64,000 nucleotides of DNA, from positions 1 to 64,000 of the forward strand of contig CAYFPQ010000010.1 of the NCBI GenBank assembly GCA_964345005.1, in the 5' to 3' direction. This DNA comes from JABMPJ01 sp964345005 (GTDB lineage Bacteria > Verrucomicrobiota > Kiritimatiellia > UBA8416 > JABMPJ01). Position 1 is the first letter of the stretch, and every line of letters starts with the position of its first letter. This document shows positions 1 to 8,208 of this stretch, piece after piece. Below the pieces are notes generated by a model. The model saw only the letters and a list, made by a program, of their open reading frames with translations. It was not told where the DNA came from and did not search any database. The translations under genes and the position numbers were made by a program.

Positions 1-564
1 CGGCGGAAAATAGGGCGGATGCGGCGCGTGAAACGACAGCGTCAGGAATCTGGGGCAGGTCCTATCCCACATAAACCGGGCCGCTTCGGTCACGGTTTGA
101 TTGGTGGGGTGCAGCGACTCGTCGTACTTCCAGGGACTGGCCGTCCAGCCATTGGCGCTCAGACCATTGAACGTCTTGAGATCGAACGGGGTAAAGATCT
201 TATGATCGTAGCCGAACCGCTTATAATGCGGCGTCTGGTGCATGCTGCGCCCGATCATAGCCGTGTGATATCCGGCCGCGGACAGCGTTCCCGGCAACGT
301 ATGCTCAGGATGCCATTCGACGCCATCTCGAAACCCGACCATCCCGTGCGTCGACGGGAATTGGCCTGAAAGAATGGAGCGACGCGCGGCAATGCAGGAG
401 GGGCACGAAGCATAGGCCTGGGTAAACCGAACACCGCCGGCCGCCAGTTCGTCCAGTTTCGGCGTCAGAACGGGATGCGCCCCCTCGATCCCGAGGCAAT
501 CCCCCCGCTGCTGATCGGTTATGATTAGAAGAACATTCGGTCGATCACTGGCTGTTGCGTTCAT
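1..564 (-). CDS. Sulfatase, N-terminal part (3' end outside window)
   Basis: Hydrolyses sulfate esters, probably on a sulfated glycan. The first 188 residues are visible. They open with RPNVLLIITDQQRGD, the usual sulfatase metal-binding start (paired aspartate position is DQ here). The formylglycine motif follows as C-I-A-A-R in SCIAARRSILSG (about residues 57-68), the CxAxR variant rather than CxPSR; a matching maturase would be needed. The start is the ATG at 562-564, 7 bases after a strong ribosome site (GGAGG). No signal peptide is visible, so this part of the protein looks cytoplasmic. The gene is cut by the window start, so the C-terminal subdomain cannot be judged. Family assignment is firm; the substrate is unknown. 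Confidence 0.9.
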   Translation of the reverse strand, partial: MNATASDRPNVLLIITDQQRGDCLGIEGAHPVLTPKLDELAAGGVRFTQAYASCPSCIAARRSILSGQFPSTHGMVGFRDGVEWHPEHTLPGTLSAAGYHTAMIGRSMHQTPHYKRFGYDHKIFTPFDLKTFNGLSANGWTASPWKYDESLHPTNQTVTEAARFMWDRTCPRFLTLSFHAPHPPYFPP

Positions 565-662
565 TCGTTTCCTCCGGTTAGCTTCTTACCACGGACGGGA
601 GCGACCTCCCCGCTATAATATGTCCGTGTTTTCCGTGCCTTCCGTGGTTACCTTCCCTCATT

Positions 663-3608
663 CTACTCCTTCACCGCTTTCGCTGCCACCACCTCGATCT
701 CGCTGAGCGCGATCCAGCCCCAGAAGAAATCATAATCCCTGACCTGTCCGGCATACGCGCCGCCTTGATTATAGGAATCTTTGGTCTTCGACTCGCCGCG
801 TTCGGGCGTGGTGTTGACGAATTCGATCCTGTTGCGGCCCGCGGCAAGATGCTTCGCCGGGACCGGGATCGTCATCGTGGACCAGCCGCGCTCGGCGAAC
901 GTGTTGACGCCGCTGAAGACCTCGCGACCGTTCACCAGCACCTTGCAGAAGGCCCGGCCCTCCTTATCGTCATCCTGACCGATGACCCGCAAAACGGCGC
1001 CACCTTCGGCGGGGGCGTGTTCGAGTTCCAGGACCGCGACGATGCGGCTGACCTTTCCGCCGGCGGCGGGACGGCGAAGGAGCGTGCAGTGGCGCGGCGG
1101 GCATTCATAGTCGTAGAGCATCTCGCCCGATCCCCCATTCAATCCTGACGCGGGGATGCGCCATCCACCCGCGATGGGTTGCTGAACCGAGGGCGCCAGA
1201 GCCCGAATGGCCTTCATCGGGTCTTCGATGAAGGCCAGGACCGCCGGATCCTTCGTCCAGTCCTCGCCCAGCGGCGTGTCGATGTGGATGCCGGCGATCT
1301 CTCTCAGAAATTGCGCGGGGGTGCTCCTCCAGAATTTCTTGAAGAACAACGCGCGAGAGGGGATGCGGGACGTATCGTACAGTTCGGAGCAGTTCCGCAG
1401 AAAATCCGCCATGGATGCCCCAAAGGTCTCCAGTTCTTCGTCGCTGGAACACTCGTAACGGTTGTGGGTATTGATATGTACCCCGGAAATCAGGACCTTC
1501 TCGTACAGAATCCGGTTGCGATAGTCCGCGTTGCCGTCCGCCTGGTCGAGGGCGGCATCGAACAGCGCGCACAGCCGCTCAAAGGTGGGTGGGTCGATGG
1601 CGGAAGGCGCCGGGTACACGCGCACGTAATCGGATGTGTAGTTGTAGTTCTGAAAATAGTCATCCAACACCTTGAAGGCCCGCGCCACCTCCGCGCCGCC
1701 GGGTCCGTAGTAGGCGTCGCAGAACTCGGTCATGGCCGTGTCGAGATCCTCTCCCCAGTTCCAGAGCGCCACAAGATATTCGCTCAACAAGGTGCCGTAA
1801 CCCATGCCATAACACAGATAGTAGTTAAGATTGCCGTACCGGTTGAGGAATTCGGCCTCTCGAATGTTCTCCAGCGGCCGGCGGCTATAGACGTAGAAGC
1901 CCAGTCGATCACGTCCCACCAGTTTGCTCCACTCCTCTACGTGCCGGCGTCCCTCTTCGTTGTAGGGACTGTATACGTTGTGCACCCACGGGAAGTCGGA
2001 GGGCCAAAGGCAATACTCGATCACCACGTTCTTCTCCGGCATGACCTCGGTCGGCGGTTCTTCGTAGCGCTGGGTGTAGGAAAGAAAGCGCAATGACTTC
2101 CCCGAAAGCTCCTTCGCCACGTCGCGTGCAACGGCGTTGACGAAGCGCATCGCCCGGTCGGTTTTGGAAACGCCGTCGGGGTCGGGGTCCGATGCCAGGC
2201 AACGGTCGCATTTGCAGATATTGATGCCGTCACCCTGGCTGACATGCACGATGTCGCAATCGGGAACGCTCCTGATCCAGTTCCGCACGCGCTCGGAAAC
2301 GATGGCTTTGACTTCCGGGAGGGTTTGACAGATCACGTTATAGAAGTGAACGGTTCCGGGCTTCCATTTGTTGACGAAGTATTCGGGATGTGCTTTGTGG
2401 TATTTCCCGTAGGGTATCATCAATTCCGTGGCATGTCCGCTGCCGCCCATCGGTTCGCCATACCAGTTCATATCGGTGGGGTAACCGGTTTCGACCGCAA
2501 CGGGAATCCCGCCGTTGAGCAGAACAGGAGCCGCGATGGCGGCGGTGTACGGCGATTGGGTCAACACAGCGAACCGCGGATTCCGGACCTGATTGACGGC
2601 GGGCAGGGCAAGGTGGGCATCGATTTCCGGCAGGCGGAAGAGATCCATGGCGTAAAGCCGAACGCCCAGGTTACGGACATAGTTGACCGCCGCGGCCTTG
2701 GCCGTATGAGGATTCCTGACGAACAACGCGCCGCCATCGGCATCGATCTTCAGGTAATAGCCTCCGGATTTGAGCTTTTTGCGCTTCTTCTTCCTGCACA
2801 TGCCGAGGTCGTCGCTGATCAGCAAAGAACCGGTCAATTCCGTTTTGCCCGGCTTCACGCCCGGCGCCAACTCGTAAACGGGCAGGGCTTTGCCGGAAAG
2901 CATCCACAGATAGCCGCGCCAATACATGGCGTTGTATTTCAGTTGAAAGGATGGATCGGCGGGAAGAACAATGCGTTCGAGATCCCGGTCTCCGGGAAGC
3001 GCGATGCGGCTATCATCCGTTGCCTCGTAGACCGGCGTCAGTTTGAAATCGCGCAGCGATATCGACATGGCCGGTTCGATGCCGATCGACAGCCTGGGGA
3101 AGAACTGTTTCGTGAGTCCGAACGGAACGGCAATATCGAAGCTCCGCCAATCGGGCGCGGGAGAAAAGGTCTTGCCGCAAATCGTGACCGTGCCCTTATC
3201 CAGCTTAACCGATCCGGTAAGTCGATAGCGGGAGGCCGGCGGCGGAAAAGAACCGGCGCTGTCAATAAGCGATATGTACTTGAGGCCTTCCGGCAACGTG
3301 TCGGCAAACCTGAATGCTACGCCTCCGGGGAAGAAATCCAACTTGAAGCAGTCGTAGCCGCTGACGTATTCACTCGTCGTCTTGCTCTTATTGAGATTGA
3401 TGATGCTTCCGCCGGTTTTCCATCCGGCAACGCCGGACCCGCCCGTTTCCATCTGCGCCGGCGTAAAGGCGGCCCCGCGCAACATGTTCTCGTCCCTGAG
3501 CGGAATCAGCCGAGTCTCGGCATTCGCAGCACTGCATGGGACTGCACGAGTCCCTGGAAGACACAGGCTCACGGCACTGATAATAAGCCATTTCTTGATC
3601 CTATCCAT
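663..3608 (-). CDS. Secreted DUF4838-family protein (putative glycoside hydrolase)
   Basis: A 981-residue protein with an N-terminal signal sequence (basic start MDRIKKW, hydrophobic stretch to about residue 28). The central part (about residues 290-610) has the DUF4838 pattern: the YYLKIDADGG / AAAVNYVRNLGVR segment resembles the alpha/beta domain that precedes the TIM barrel in GH20/GH67 enzymes, followed by HPEYFVNKW, VSQGDG and the cysteine cluster CKCDRCLASD. The C-terminal 150 residues are beta-rich and look like a carbohydrate-binding module. DUF4838 proteins are common in Lentisphaerota and Kiritimatiellota sugar loci and are presumed glycan hydrolases; activity here is inferred. An AAAGGA ribosome site 7 bases upstream supports the start. 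It lies 98 bases before the sulfatase on the same strand, so the two may be co-transcribed. Confidence 0.75.
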   Translation of the reverse strand: MDRIKKWLIISAVSLCLPGTRAVPCSAANAETRLIPLRDENMLRGAAFTPAQMETGGSGVAGWKTGGSIINLNKSKTTSEYVSGYDCFKLDFFPGGVAFRFADTLPEGLKYISLIDSAGSFPPPASRYRLTGSVKLDKGTVTICGKTFSPAPDWRSFDIAVPFGLTKQFFPRLSIGIEPAMSISLRDFKLTPVYEATDDSRIALPGDRDLERIVLPADPSFQLKYNAMYWRGYLWMLSGKALPVYELAPGVKPGKTELTGSLLISDDLGMCRKKKRKKLKSGGYYLKIDADGGALFVRNPHTAKAAAVNYVRNLGVRLYAMDLFRLPEIDAHLALPAVNQVRNPRFAVLTQSPYTAAIAAPVLLNGGIPVAVETGYPTDMNWYGEPMGGSGHATELMIPYGKYHKAHPEYFVNKWKPGTVHFYNVICQTLPEVKAIVSERVRNWIRSVPDCDIVHVSQGDGINICKCDRCLASDPDPDGVSKTDRAMRFVNAVARDVAKELSGKSLRFLSYTQRYEEPPTEVMPEKNVVIEYCLWPSDFPWVHNVYSPYNEEGRRHVEEWSKLVGRDRLGFYVYSRRPLENIREAEFLNRYGNLNYYLCYGMGYGTLLSEYLVALWNWGEDLDTAMTEFCDAYYGPGGAEVARAFKVLDDYFQNYNYTSDYVRVYPAPSAIDPPTFERLCALFDAALDQADGNADYRNRILYEKVLISGVHINTHNRYECSSDEELETFGASMADFLRNCSELYDTSRIPSRALFFKKFWRSTPAQFLREIAGIHIDTPLGEDWTKDPAVLAFIEDPMKAIRALAPSVQQPIAGGWRIPASGLNGGSGEMLYDYECPPRHCTLLRRPAAGGKVSRIVAVLELEHAPAEGGAVLRVIGQDDDKEGRAFCKVLVNGREVFSGVNTFAERGWSTMTIPVPAKHLAAGRNRIEFVNTTPERGESKTKDSYNQGGAYAGQVRDYDFFWGWIALSEIEVVAAKAVKE

Positions 3609-3788
3609 AACGAGTCCTTTCCCGTATCGTGTTTATGATGGCCGCGGCCGCGGCAGGCGTTACCGACAAGCGCCAGAGCGTAACCAACGGCGCGCGACCT
3701 ATTGTGACAAATGTCTGTACAGGTCAGTGAATGACACGCACTCTACAGGCCTCGGCACCCCGATGCAAGATATTATTTTCGCAGATAT

Positions 3789-3884
3789 GGCAAATACACG
3801 GCGGCAGACCGCTGTCGCTTCTTCAATATCGCACGCGGCTCCACACTGGAATGCGCTGCGTGTCTGGATGTATTGGTTGCTTCA
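3789..3884 (+). pseudogene. Remnant of a four-helix-bundle (23S rRNA IVS-type) protein
   Basis: Reading from 3789 gives GKYTAADRCRFFNIARGST followed by LECAACLDVLVA, which resembles the middle of small four-helix-bundle proteins that carry FxxIARGSxxE and a helix starting ECxxxLD. Nothing upstream supplies the first helix, and after the VLVA segment the reading frame (open to 4007) becomes a serine/threonine-rich stretch without resemblance. I read it as a decayed fragment. The rest of 3609-4012 shows no gene that I can support. Confidence 0.4.
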
Positions 3885-4012
3885 TCGAAGGCCGGCGTGG
3901 CCATCACGTCCGCACCGGGCAGTTCAAACGCTTCATCGTCGTCATCGGTCAGTGTTACGACCGCGCTGACATACCCGGTCACCCCCCAGTCCGCCTCGAA
4001 CGTTTGATGCCC

Positions 4013-4291
4013 TTAAGCCCCGAATCGGTCGCCCATGGCTTTACGCAAGACCTCTTTACGGGGGCCCTTGCCGGGGCGTGTCTTGCGCATGATGGCTGTA
4101 ACGCGTCTGTGCAGTGCATTGAGGTCCGTGTCGCGCAGCCTATCATGAAAAAAGGATAGAGCTTCTTCCTGTGCAACGGCTGCGGCAAGAAGAGCGTTTA
4201 CGTAGTTGTTCAAAGAGACATGTTGGTGCTTTGCAATGCCCTGGGCTTTGCTTTTGAGGTCATCTCGAATTCGCAAGGTTAATGTCGACAT
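4013..4291 (-). CDS. Ribbon-helix-helix antitoxin partner of the PIN toxin
   Basis: A 92-residue protein whose first 45 residues have the ribbon-helix-helix layout: a beta strand TLTLRIRDDLKSKA, then a helix with HVSLNNYVNALLAAAV, as in CopG/HicB-like antitoxins. The basic tail (KTRPGKGPRKEVLRKA) is less typical and may contact toxin or DNA. Its ATG overlaps the stop of the upstream PIN gene by one base (TGATG), so the two are translationally coupled. The toxin comes first, the reverse of the commonest vapBC order. The role as antitoxin rests on fold and pairing. Confidence 0.75.
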   Translation of the reverse strand: MSTLTLRIRDDLKSKAQGIAKHQHVSLNNYVNALLAAAVAQEEALSFFHDRLRDTDLNALHRRVTAIMRKTRPGKGPRKEVLRKAMGDRFGA

Positions 4292-4776
4292 CAGATTTCC
4301 TCCTGTATTGCATATCGTGTCAAAAACTCAGCCGGAGACATAGCCAACCAGCCATGTTGCTTTAAATTACCTTCACGATAGTCCGAATCATTGCAAGTAA
4401 CAATAATTGCGCCAGTATGGATGGCTGCTTCAACAAACTTGTTGTCTCTTTCGTCTCGCAGGTTAGGGCGCCATGCAAACCGTGTTTGTGTTCGTACCGA
4501 TAAAGCCATCAGTAAAGTGGCCAAATCGATGGATTCTGCGTGTGTTAAGCCGGTCAGTTCCAAAATAGCGGGCCTCACAAGGACGTCCTCATATTCCAAG
4601 GCAATGGCGGGTGTCAGAATCATCGGTATCTGTTCGGCCAGAACGCCGCATAACAACATGTATGCTCGGCTTTCTTCATTACGACAAGCGCCGGCCACAA
4701 GCACATTGGTGTCCATCACAATTGGCGGTGTTAAATACTCCCTCAACATATCTCCATGGCTGGACTCAGAAAACAA
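4291..4776 (-). CDS. PIN-domain ribonuclease toxin (COG1569-type)
   Basis: A 161-residue PIN domain, expected to be a magnesium-dependent endoribonuclease toxin. The acidic residues sit where expected: D22 in VMDTNVLVAG, E61/E63 in ALEYEDVL, D108 and D111 in RDERDNKFVEAA, and a final D in TCNDSDY. The spacing fits the family described as 'putative toxin-antitoxin system toxin component, PIN family'. It is followed directly by the ribbon-helix-helix gene. An internal ATG at residue 10 is an alternative start; neither has a convincing ribosome site. Likely autoregulated by its partner, although no operator stood out. Confidence 0.8.
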   Translation of the reverse strand: MFSESSHGDMLREYLTPPIVMDTNVLVAGACRNEESRAYMLLCGVLAEQIPMILTPAIALEYEDVLVRPAILELTGLTHAESIDLATLLMALSVRTQTRFAWRPNLRDERDNKFVEAAIHTGAIIVTCNDSDYREGNLKQHGWLAMSPAEFLTRYAIQEEI

Positions 4777-4812
4777 GAAAATGATGCCATATACTAATCA
4801 CTATTGCAAGCA

Positions 4813-4990
4813 TTAACTATGCACAGATGAGTGTGTATCGGGTTCTGGATCAAGCTCTCCCCCCCGCTTCGAGATAGAAACTCCACAGCCTGCCGGATTC
4901 GCGCCATCGTTCGGACGGCGACATGGCATACCATTCAAGCCATTCGTCCGAGACGGTGCCTTTGAACGTCTTGCCGCAACCGTATCGCAT
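4813..4990 (-). pseudogene. Small conserved-type protein frameshifted at a G7 tract
   Basis: From the ATG at 4990 the frame reads DEWLEWYAMSPSERWRES then GRLWSFYLEAGG and hits a stop at 4850-4852. The neighbouring frame continues sensibly as GGELDPEPDTHSS to a stop at 4813. The switch falls on a run of seven G on the coding strand (C7 at 4859-4865). The joined product resembles small hypothetical proteins with the WLEWYRMTPEERW...LW.TYL..GG.LDPEPD pattern that I recall beside nucleotidyltransferase toxins. Either a real inactivation or phase switch, or a homopolymer sequencing error. The 141 bases at 4991-5131 show nothing I recognise. Confidence 0.5.
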
Positions 4991-5131
4991 GCGGCCAATC
5001 CTGCCGCATCATCGAGTGTTACACCAGATCCTTCTGCTGACCCCGATTTCTCGGGTCGTCACCGATCCGCGGCGGTTTTCGGCCCCGATGCAAATACGCG
5101 ACGCACTGGACCGCGCGCGAACATAATGTCC

Positions 5132-6244
5132 CTACCCGCGGCAGCGGGACAGATGGTCTACCTCGCGCATGGCGTCCGCGATCTGTCCGGCCGTGAAGCT
5201 CTCGTTGAGCCCGAAGGAGGCAGTGCCGTCCGCACCGACCATCGTGTTGGTGTGCTCGACTAACTCCTCTCGAGTGATGTCGGCCAGGCCGAAGTCCGCA
5301 AAGCAGGTGGGCAGCGCGACGCTGCGGTTGAAGTCGATGATCTGGTGGATCTCTTCGAGAGACGAGCCAAAGAGGATCAGGTTGACGAGGGTGCCGAACG
5401 CCACGTACTCGCCGTGGGTAACCTCCTTTGTGCAGCAGGGATGATTGGCCAGGTGCAGCGTGTGGTCTCCTCCCACGATGCCACAGGCCGCCCCGCCGAC
5501 CGTGGAGCAGTAGAAGATCGCCTCACACACCTTGTTTACCGCGGCGGTGGGCATGCGCATCCGGGCCGCGTCCCACGCGCGCTTGCCGTTCGCAATCACG
5601 AGATCGAACGTGAGCCGGCCGATCAACTCGCCGGATACAGTCGGGAACACATTGTTGAGCCCCAGCGCGCCGGATTCCATCTCGCTGGGCTGGCGCATGC
5701 CGAGCGCGATCGGCAGACCGGCGCCGAAGGGTAGCACGTCGCCCATCCCGCTTGCGAGCCACCGCTCGCCTCCTTCGACGATCACGCGAGTGTCGCAGAA
5801 GATTACATCCGGGCCACGATACCAGTGCCGCCGTGGCGTATCGTCCTGCTCCATGCCCGACGAGAGCGTGCCGCCCGCGTTCACGGACGCAATGGTCGGC
5901 ACCACGATGAGCGGCACGTCCAGTTCACGCGCCACGGCCTTGCCACAATCCATCACTCGCCCGCCGCCGCACGCAATCGTGAAGTCCACCTGCTGCTCTC
6001 GGCCGATACGCACGAGGGCGTCCACACGCACCTTCACCTTGTCCACGTGCGGCCCGTGCTCGACGTGGCAACTGAGCCCGTTGTCGCTCAGACTGGCCAC
6101 GATCGGCGCCTTGACCGCGTCGAGCGCGCGCTGGCCCCCAATCACGAATGCATTCTCTCCTAGCCACTTGGCATGCAGGCCAATCTCGGGCAAGATGTCG
6201 GGGCCGACAATGAAGCGCCAAGGGCTGATAATTGTTCGTTTCAC
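5132..6244 (-). CDS. GldA-like iron-type alcohol dehydrogenase
   Basis: About 370 residues of the glycerol dehydrogenase / sn-glycerol-1-phosphate dehydrogenase / dehydroquinate-synthase-like superfamily: an NAD-dependent, metal-dependent polyol or cyclitol oxidoreductase. Visible signatures are the nucleotide site CGGGRVMDCGKA, the PTIASVNAG segment (PTIASTDAP in GldA), the metal aspartate in GMGDVLPF, and metal histidines in GGDHTLHLANH and THGEYVAFG. I chose the GTG at 6244, which has GAGAGGG six to seven bases upstream; the GTG at 6250 overlaps that site. It is the last gene of the minus-strand set that begins with the GntR-LacI regulator. With the DegT-type transaminase upstream, a cyclitol or ketose substrate is plausible, but that is inference. 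Confidence 0.8.
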   Translation of the reverse strand: MKRTIISPWRFIVGPDILPEIGLHAKWLGENAFVIGGQRALDAVKAPIVASLSDNGLSCHVEHGPHVDKVKVRVDALVRIGREQQVDFTIACGGGRVMDCGKAVARELDVPLIVVPTIASVNAGGTLSSGMEQDDTPRRHWYRGPDVIFCDTRVIVEGGERWLASGMGDVLPFGAGLPIALGMRQPSEMESGALGLNNVFPTVSGELIGRLTFDLVIANGKRAWDAARMRMPTAAVNKVCEAIFYCSTVGGAACGIVGGDHTLHLANHPCCTKEVTHGEYVAFGTLVNLILFGSSLEEIHQIIDFNRSVALPTCFADFGLADITREELVEHTNTMVGADGTASFGLNESFTAGQIADAMREVDHLSRCRG

Positions 6245-6325
6245 TTCCACCCTCTCATTCAGAAAACCAAAGGTACTCAGACTGTTCTATTCTTGCTACG
6301 CAAATGCCCCGGCAATTGGCTCTGA

Positions 6326-7297
6326 TCACAACCCGTTCTTCGCCCGCAGAATCCAACGCAGGGGGTGCAGTTCTTCCTTCAGGGTGAAGGGAATGCGATC
6401 CCGGCCGGTCGCAATCTCCTCCAGAAACAGGGCAAAGAAATCTTCGCCGGGACCGGAAAAGTCCAGGATACGCGGTTCCGCTCCCACTACAGCCAGGGTG
6501 CCGATTCGTCCATGGTCCACTGCCTCGACGAATCCCTTCGTGCCGAAAATGCGCAGCATTTCATAGCCCCAGCGATTCCACCCGGGCGGAGCCGGGCAGG
6601 AATAGTTGGCAACGGCGCTGCCCACGGCGCCATTCTCGAACGCCATGAGCATCGATACGGCACGACGACACTCGCTGTCGGGATGATCGTTTCCCAGCGT
6701 CGTTTCCCGAATCTCCATGCCGGCGATTTTCAGGCCGGCCACCTGTTCGGCAAAACGCGCGTTGTAGATCCCGGCCTGGCAGGCCAGTCCGCCATCGACC
6801 CGCTCATCTCCGGGACGTGAGTCCTTCCAGGGGTAGGACTTCTGACTGAGCACCTGTATGACCTCGCCGATTTCCCCGGAATCGATGATCTTTCTCAAGG
6901 TGCGGTACGGCTGCGCCAGCGAGCTCAAGTTCATCTCATGAAAGCGTTTCCCGGTACGCGCGGCGGTTTCGATAATCCGGTCGAGCGCATCCTCGGATAA
7001 ACAACAGGGCTTCTCGGCATAGACGTGTTTGCCGGCGTCCAGCGCCCGGACGATGTGTTCGCCCTGCTCGTCTTTGTACGGCGAGCAGAGGGAGATGAGG
7101 TCAATCTGCGGATCCTTCAGCAGTGCTGTCAAATCGGGATAGACCGAAACACCGCGAGCCTGCATGTCTTGCGTAAGCGAAGCGCTGAATCCGGCTATCC
7201 CCTGAATCCGCGCTTGTGGATAGTCGCCCTTAAGCAGTTCGTTATGAAGCTGATGGCCTGTGTCCCCATAGAGGCCGATGTTAACCTTCTTATCCAT
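6326..7297 (-). CDS. Gfo/Idh/MocA-family oxidoreductase
   Basis: A 323-residue NAD(P)-dependent sugar or cyclitol dehydrogenase. The N-terminal Rossmann fold is degenerate at its glycine motif (GLYGDTGHQLHNELLKG), but the family hallmark AGKHVYAEKPCCLSED, with the catalytic EKP lysine, is intact (about residues 88-103). The C-terminal half is the usual mixed sheet domain. Start has AAAGGAAG eight bases upstream. Preceded 15 bases upstream by the amidohydrolase and followed by the GldA-like gene, so it is most likely part of the same transcript and pathway. Confidence 0.85.
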   Translation of the reverse strand: MDKKVNIGLYGDTGHQLHNELLKGDYPQARIQGIAGFSASLTQDMQARGVSVYPDLTALLKDPQIDLISLCSPYKDEQGEHIVRALDAGKHVYAEKPCCLSEDALDRIIETAARTGKRFHEMNLSSLAQPYRTLRKIIDSGEIGEVIQVLSQKSYPWKDSRPGDERVDGGLACQAGIYNARFAEQVAGLKIAGMEIRETTLGNDHPDSECRRAVSMLMAFENGAVGSAVANYSCPAPPGWNRWGYEMLRIFGTKGFVEAVDHGRIGTLAVVGAEPRILDFSGPGEDFFALFLEEIATGRDRIPFTLKEELHPLRWILRAKNGL

Positions 7298-7312
7298 TGA
7301 TTGTACTTCCTT

Positions 7313-8197
7313 TCACAAGTTCAACAACCGTACGGCGTTGTCGCCCATGACCTTTCGGAAAGCCTGCCGACTTATTTTCCCCGACGCTTCGGCATCGCGG
7401 AGGAAGGTCAGCAGTTTGCACCTGTCATCGTTCGCGACACAGACATCCACCCCCATGAAGAGGCGGTCCTGAAATTCCTCGATGAAGTCGTAGGTCCATT
7501 CCGGATCGCGGCTGACGGCGTTGTAGCCGCTCGGGCCCGACAGATCGCCGTGAAGATTGGGATACCGGCGCATAAGGTTGGGGACCCGGCCGCCCGGTTC
7601 GACATTCCCGTTGGGCGCCCCGCCGCGCCGGCCCGCTTCGAGAGGGCCGATTTCGCACCAGAAATCCGAGGAATGGCCGAGAATCTGGAGCCCTGGAAAC
7701 CGCTGCAACGCGCGTTCGAGCCCGGACAGACCGGGCCGCAGGTCGATAAGGCCGTAGCTCTTGAACTCGTAAGGCGCCTGGTGGAAAATGATCGGAAGAT
7801 CGGTCTTTTCGCAAGCGCCGAGAAGATTCTGAACGCGGGGATCGTCCCAGAACAAATTGCAGGTGATTTCGCCGAGTCCCTTTGCGCCCAGGGTCTTGTA
7901 GTACTCCAGGAGCGGCACGAAATCGCAGTCCGGATCGTTCCGGTGCAGACGTGGATCGACGTTGCAGAACAGGATGAAGCGGCCGGGATATTTCTTCATG
8001 GCCTCGGCCACTTCCTCAACCGGTTGCGTATACATGAACGTCTCGGGCGACGTCACCGGCAGAATGACCGATTGGTCGATGCCATGGCGGTCCATCATCG
8101 CGACCAGCTCGTCCATGGTGATCAATTCCAGACGGTATGCCTCGTCAAGGTACACGCGCCTGATCGCCATGTGCTCGTGAATGTCGATAACCGGCAT
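7313..8197 (-). CDS. Amidohydrolase-family metal hydrolase (Amidohydro_2 type)
   Basis: A 294-residue TIM-barrel amidohydrolase related to 2-pyrone-4,6-dicarboxylate lactonase and ACMSD-type enzymes. Metal ligands are all in place: HxH in VIDIHEHMAI at the start, a histidine in PIIFHQAPYE, another in QILGHSSDFW, and the barrel-end aspartate in FMGVDVC. Hydrolysis of a lactone, or decarboxylation of a sugar-derived acid, would suit the locus. A TAGGAG ribosome site overlaps the end of the aminotransferase gene 12 bases upstream. Substrate unknown. Confidence 0.8.
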   Translation of the reverse strand: MPVIDIHEHMAIRRVYLDEAYRLELITMDELVAMMDRHGIDQSVILPVTSPETFMYTQPVEEVAEAMKKYPGRFILFCNVDPRLHRNDPDCDFVPLLEYYKTLGAKGLGEITCNLFWDDPRVQNLLGACEKTDLPIIFHQAPYEFKSYGLIDLRPGLSGLERALQRFPGLQILGHSSDFWCEIGPLEAGRRGGAPNGNVEPGGRVPNLMRRYPNLHGDLSGPSGYNAVSRDPEWTYDFIEEFQDRLFMGVDVCVANDDRCKLLTFLRDAEASGKISRQAFRKVMGDNAVRLLNL

Positions 8198-8208
8198 TTG
8201 ATAAGCTC

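Noticed and set aside
2244..3638. 464-residue open frame on the plus strand
   Set aside because: Antisense to the DUF4838 gene; no ribosome site and no family resemblance.
3773..3982. 69-residue frame on the minus strand (MTGYVSAVVTLTDDDDEAFE)
   Set aside because: The opening resembles small aspartic-protease-like proteins, but the remainder has no DTG motif and overlaps the four-helix-bundle relic; too weak.
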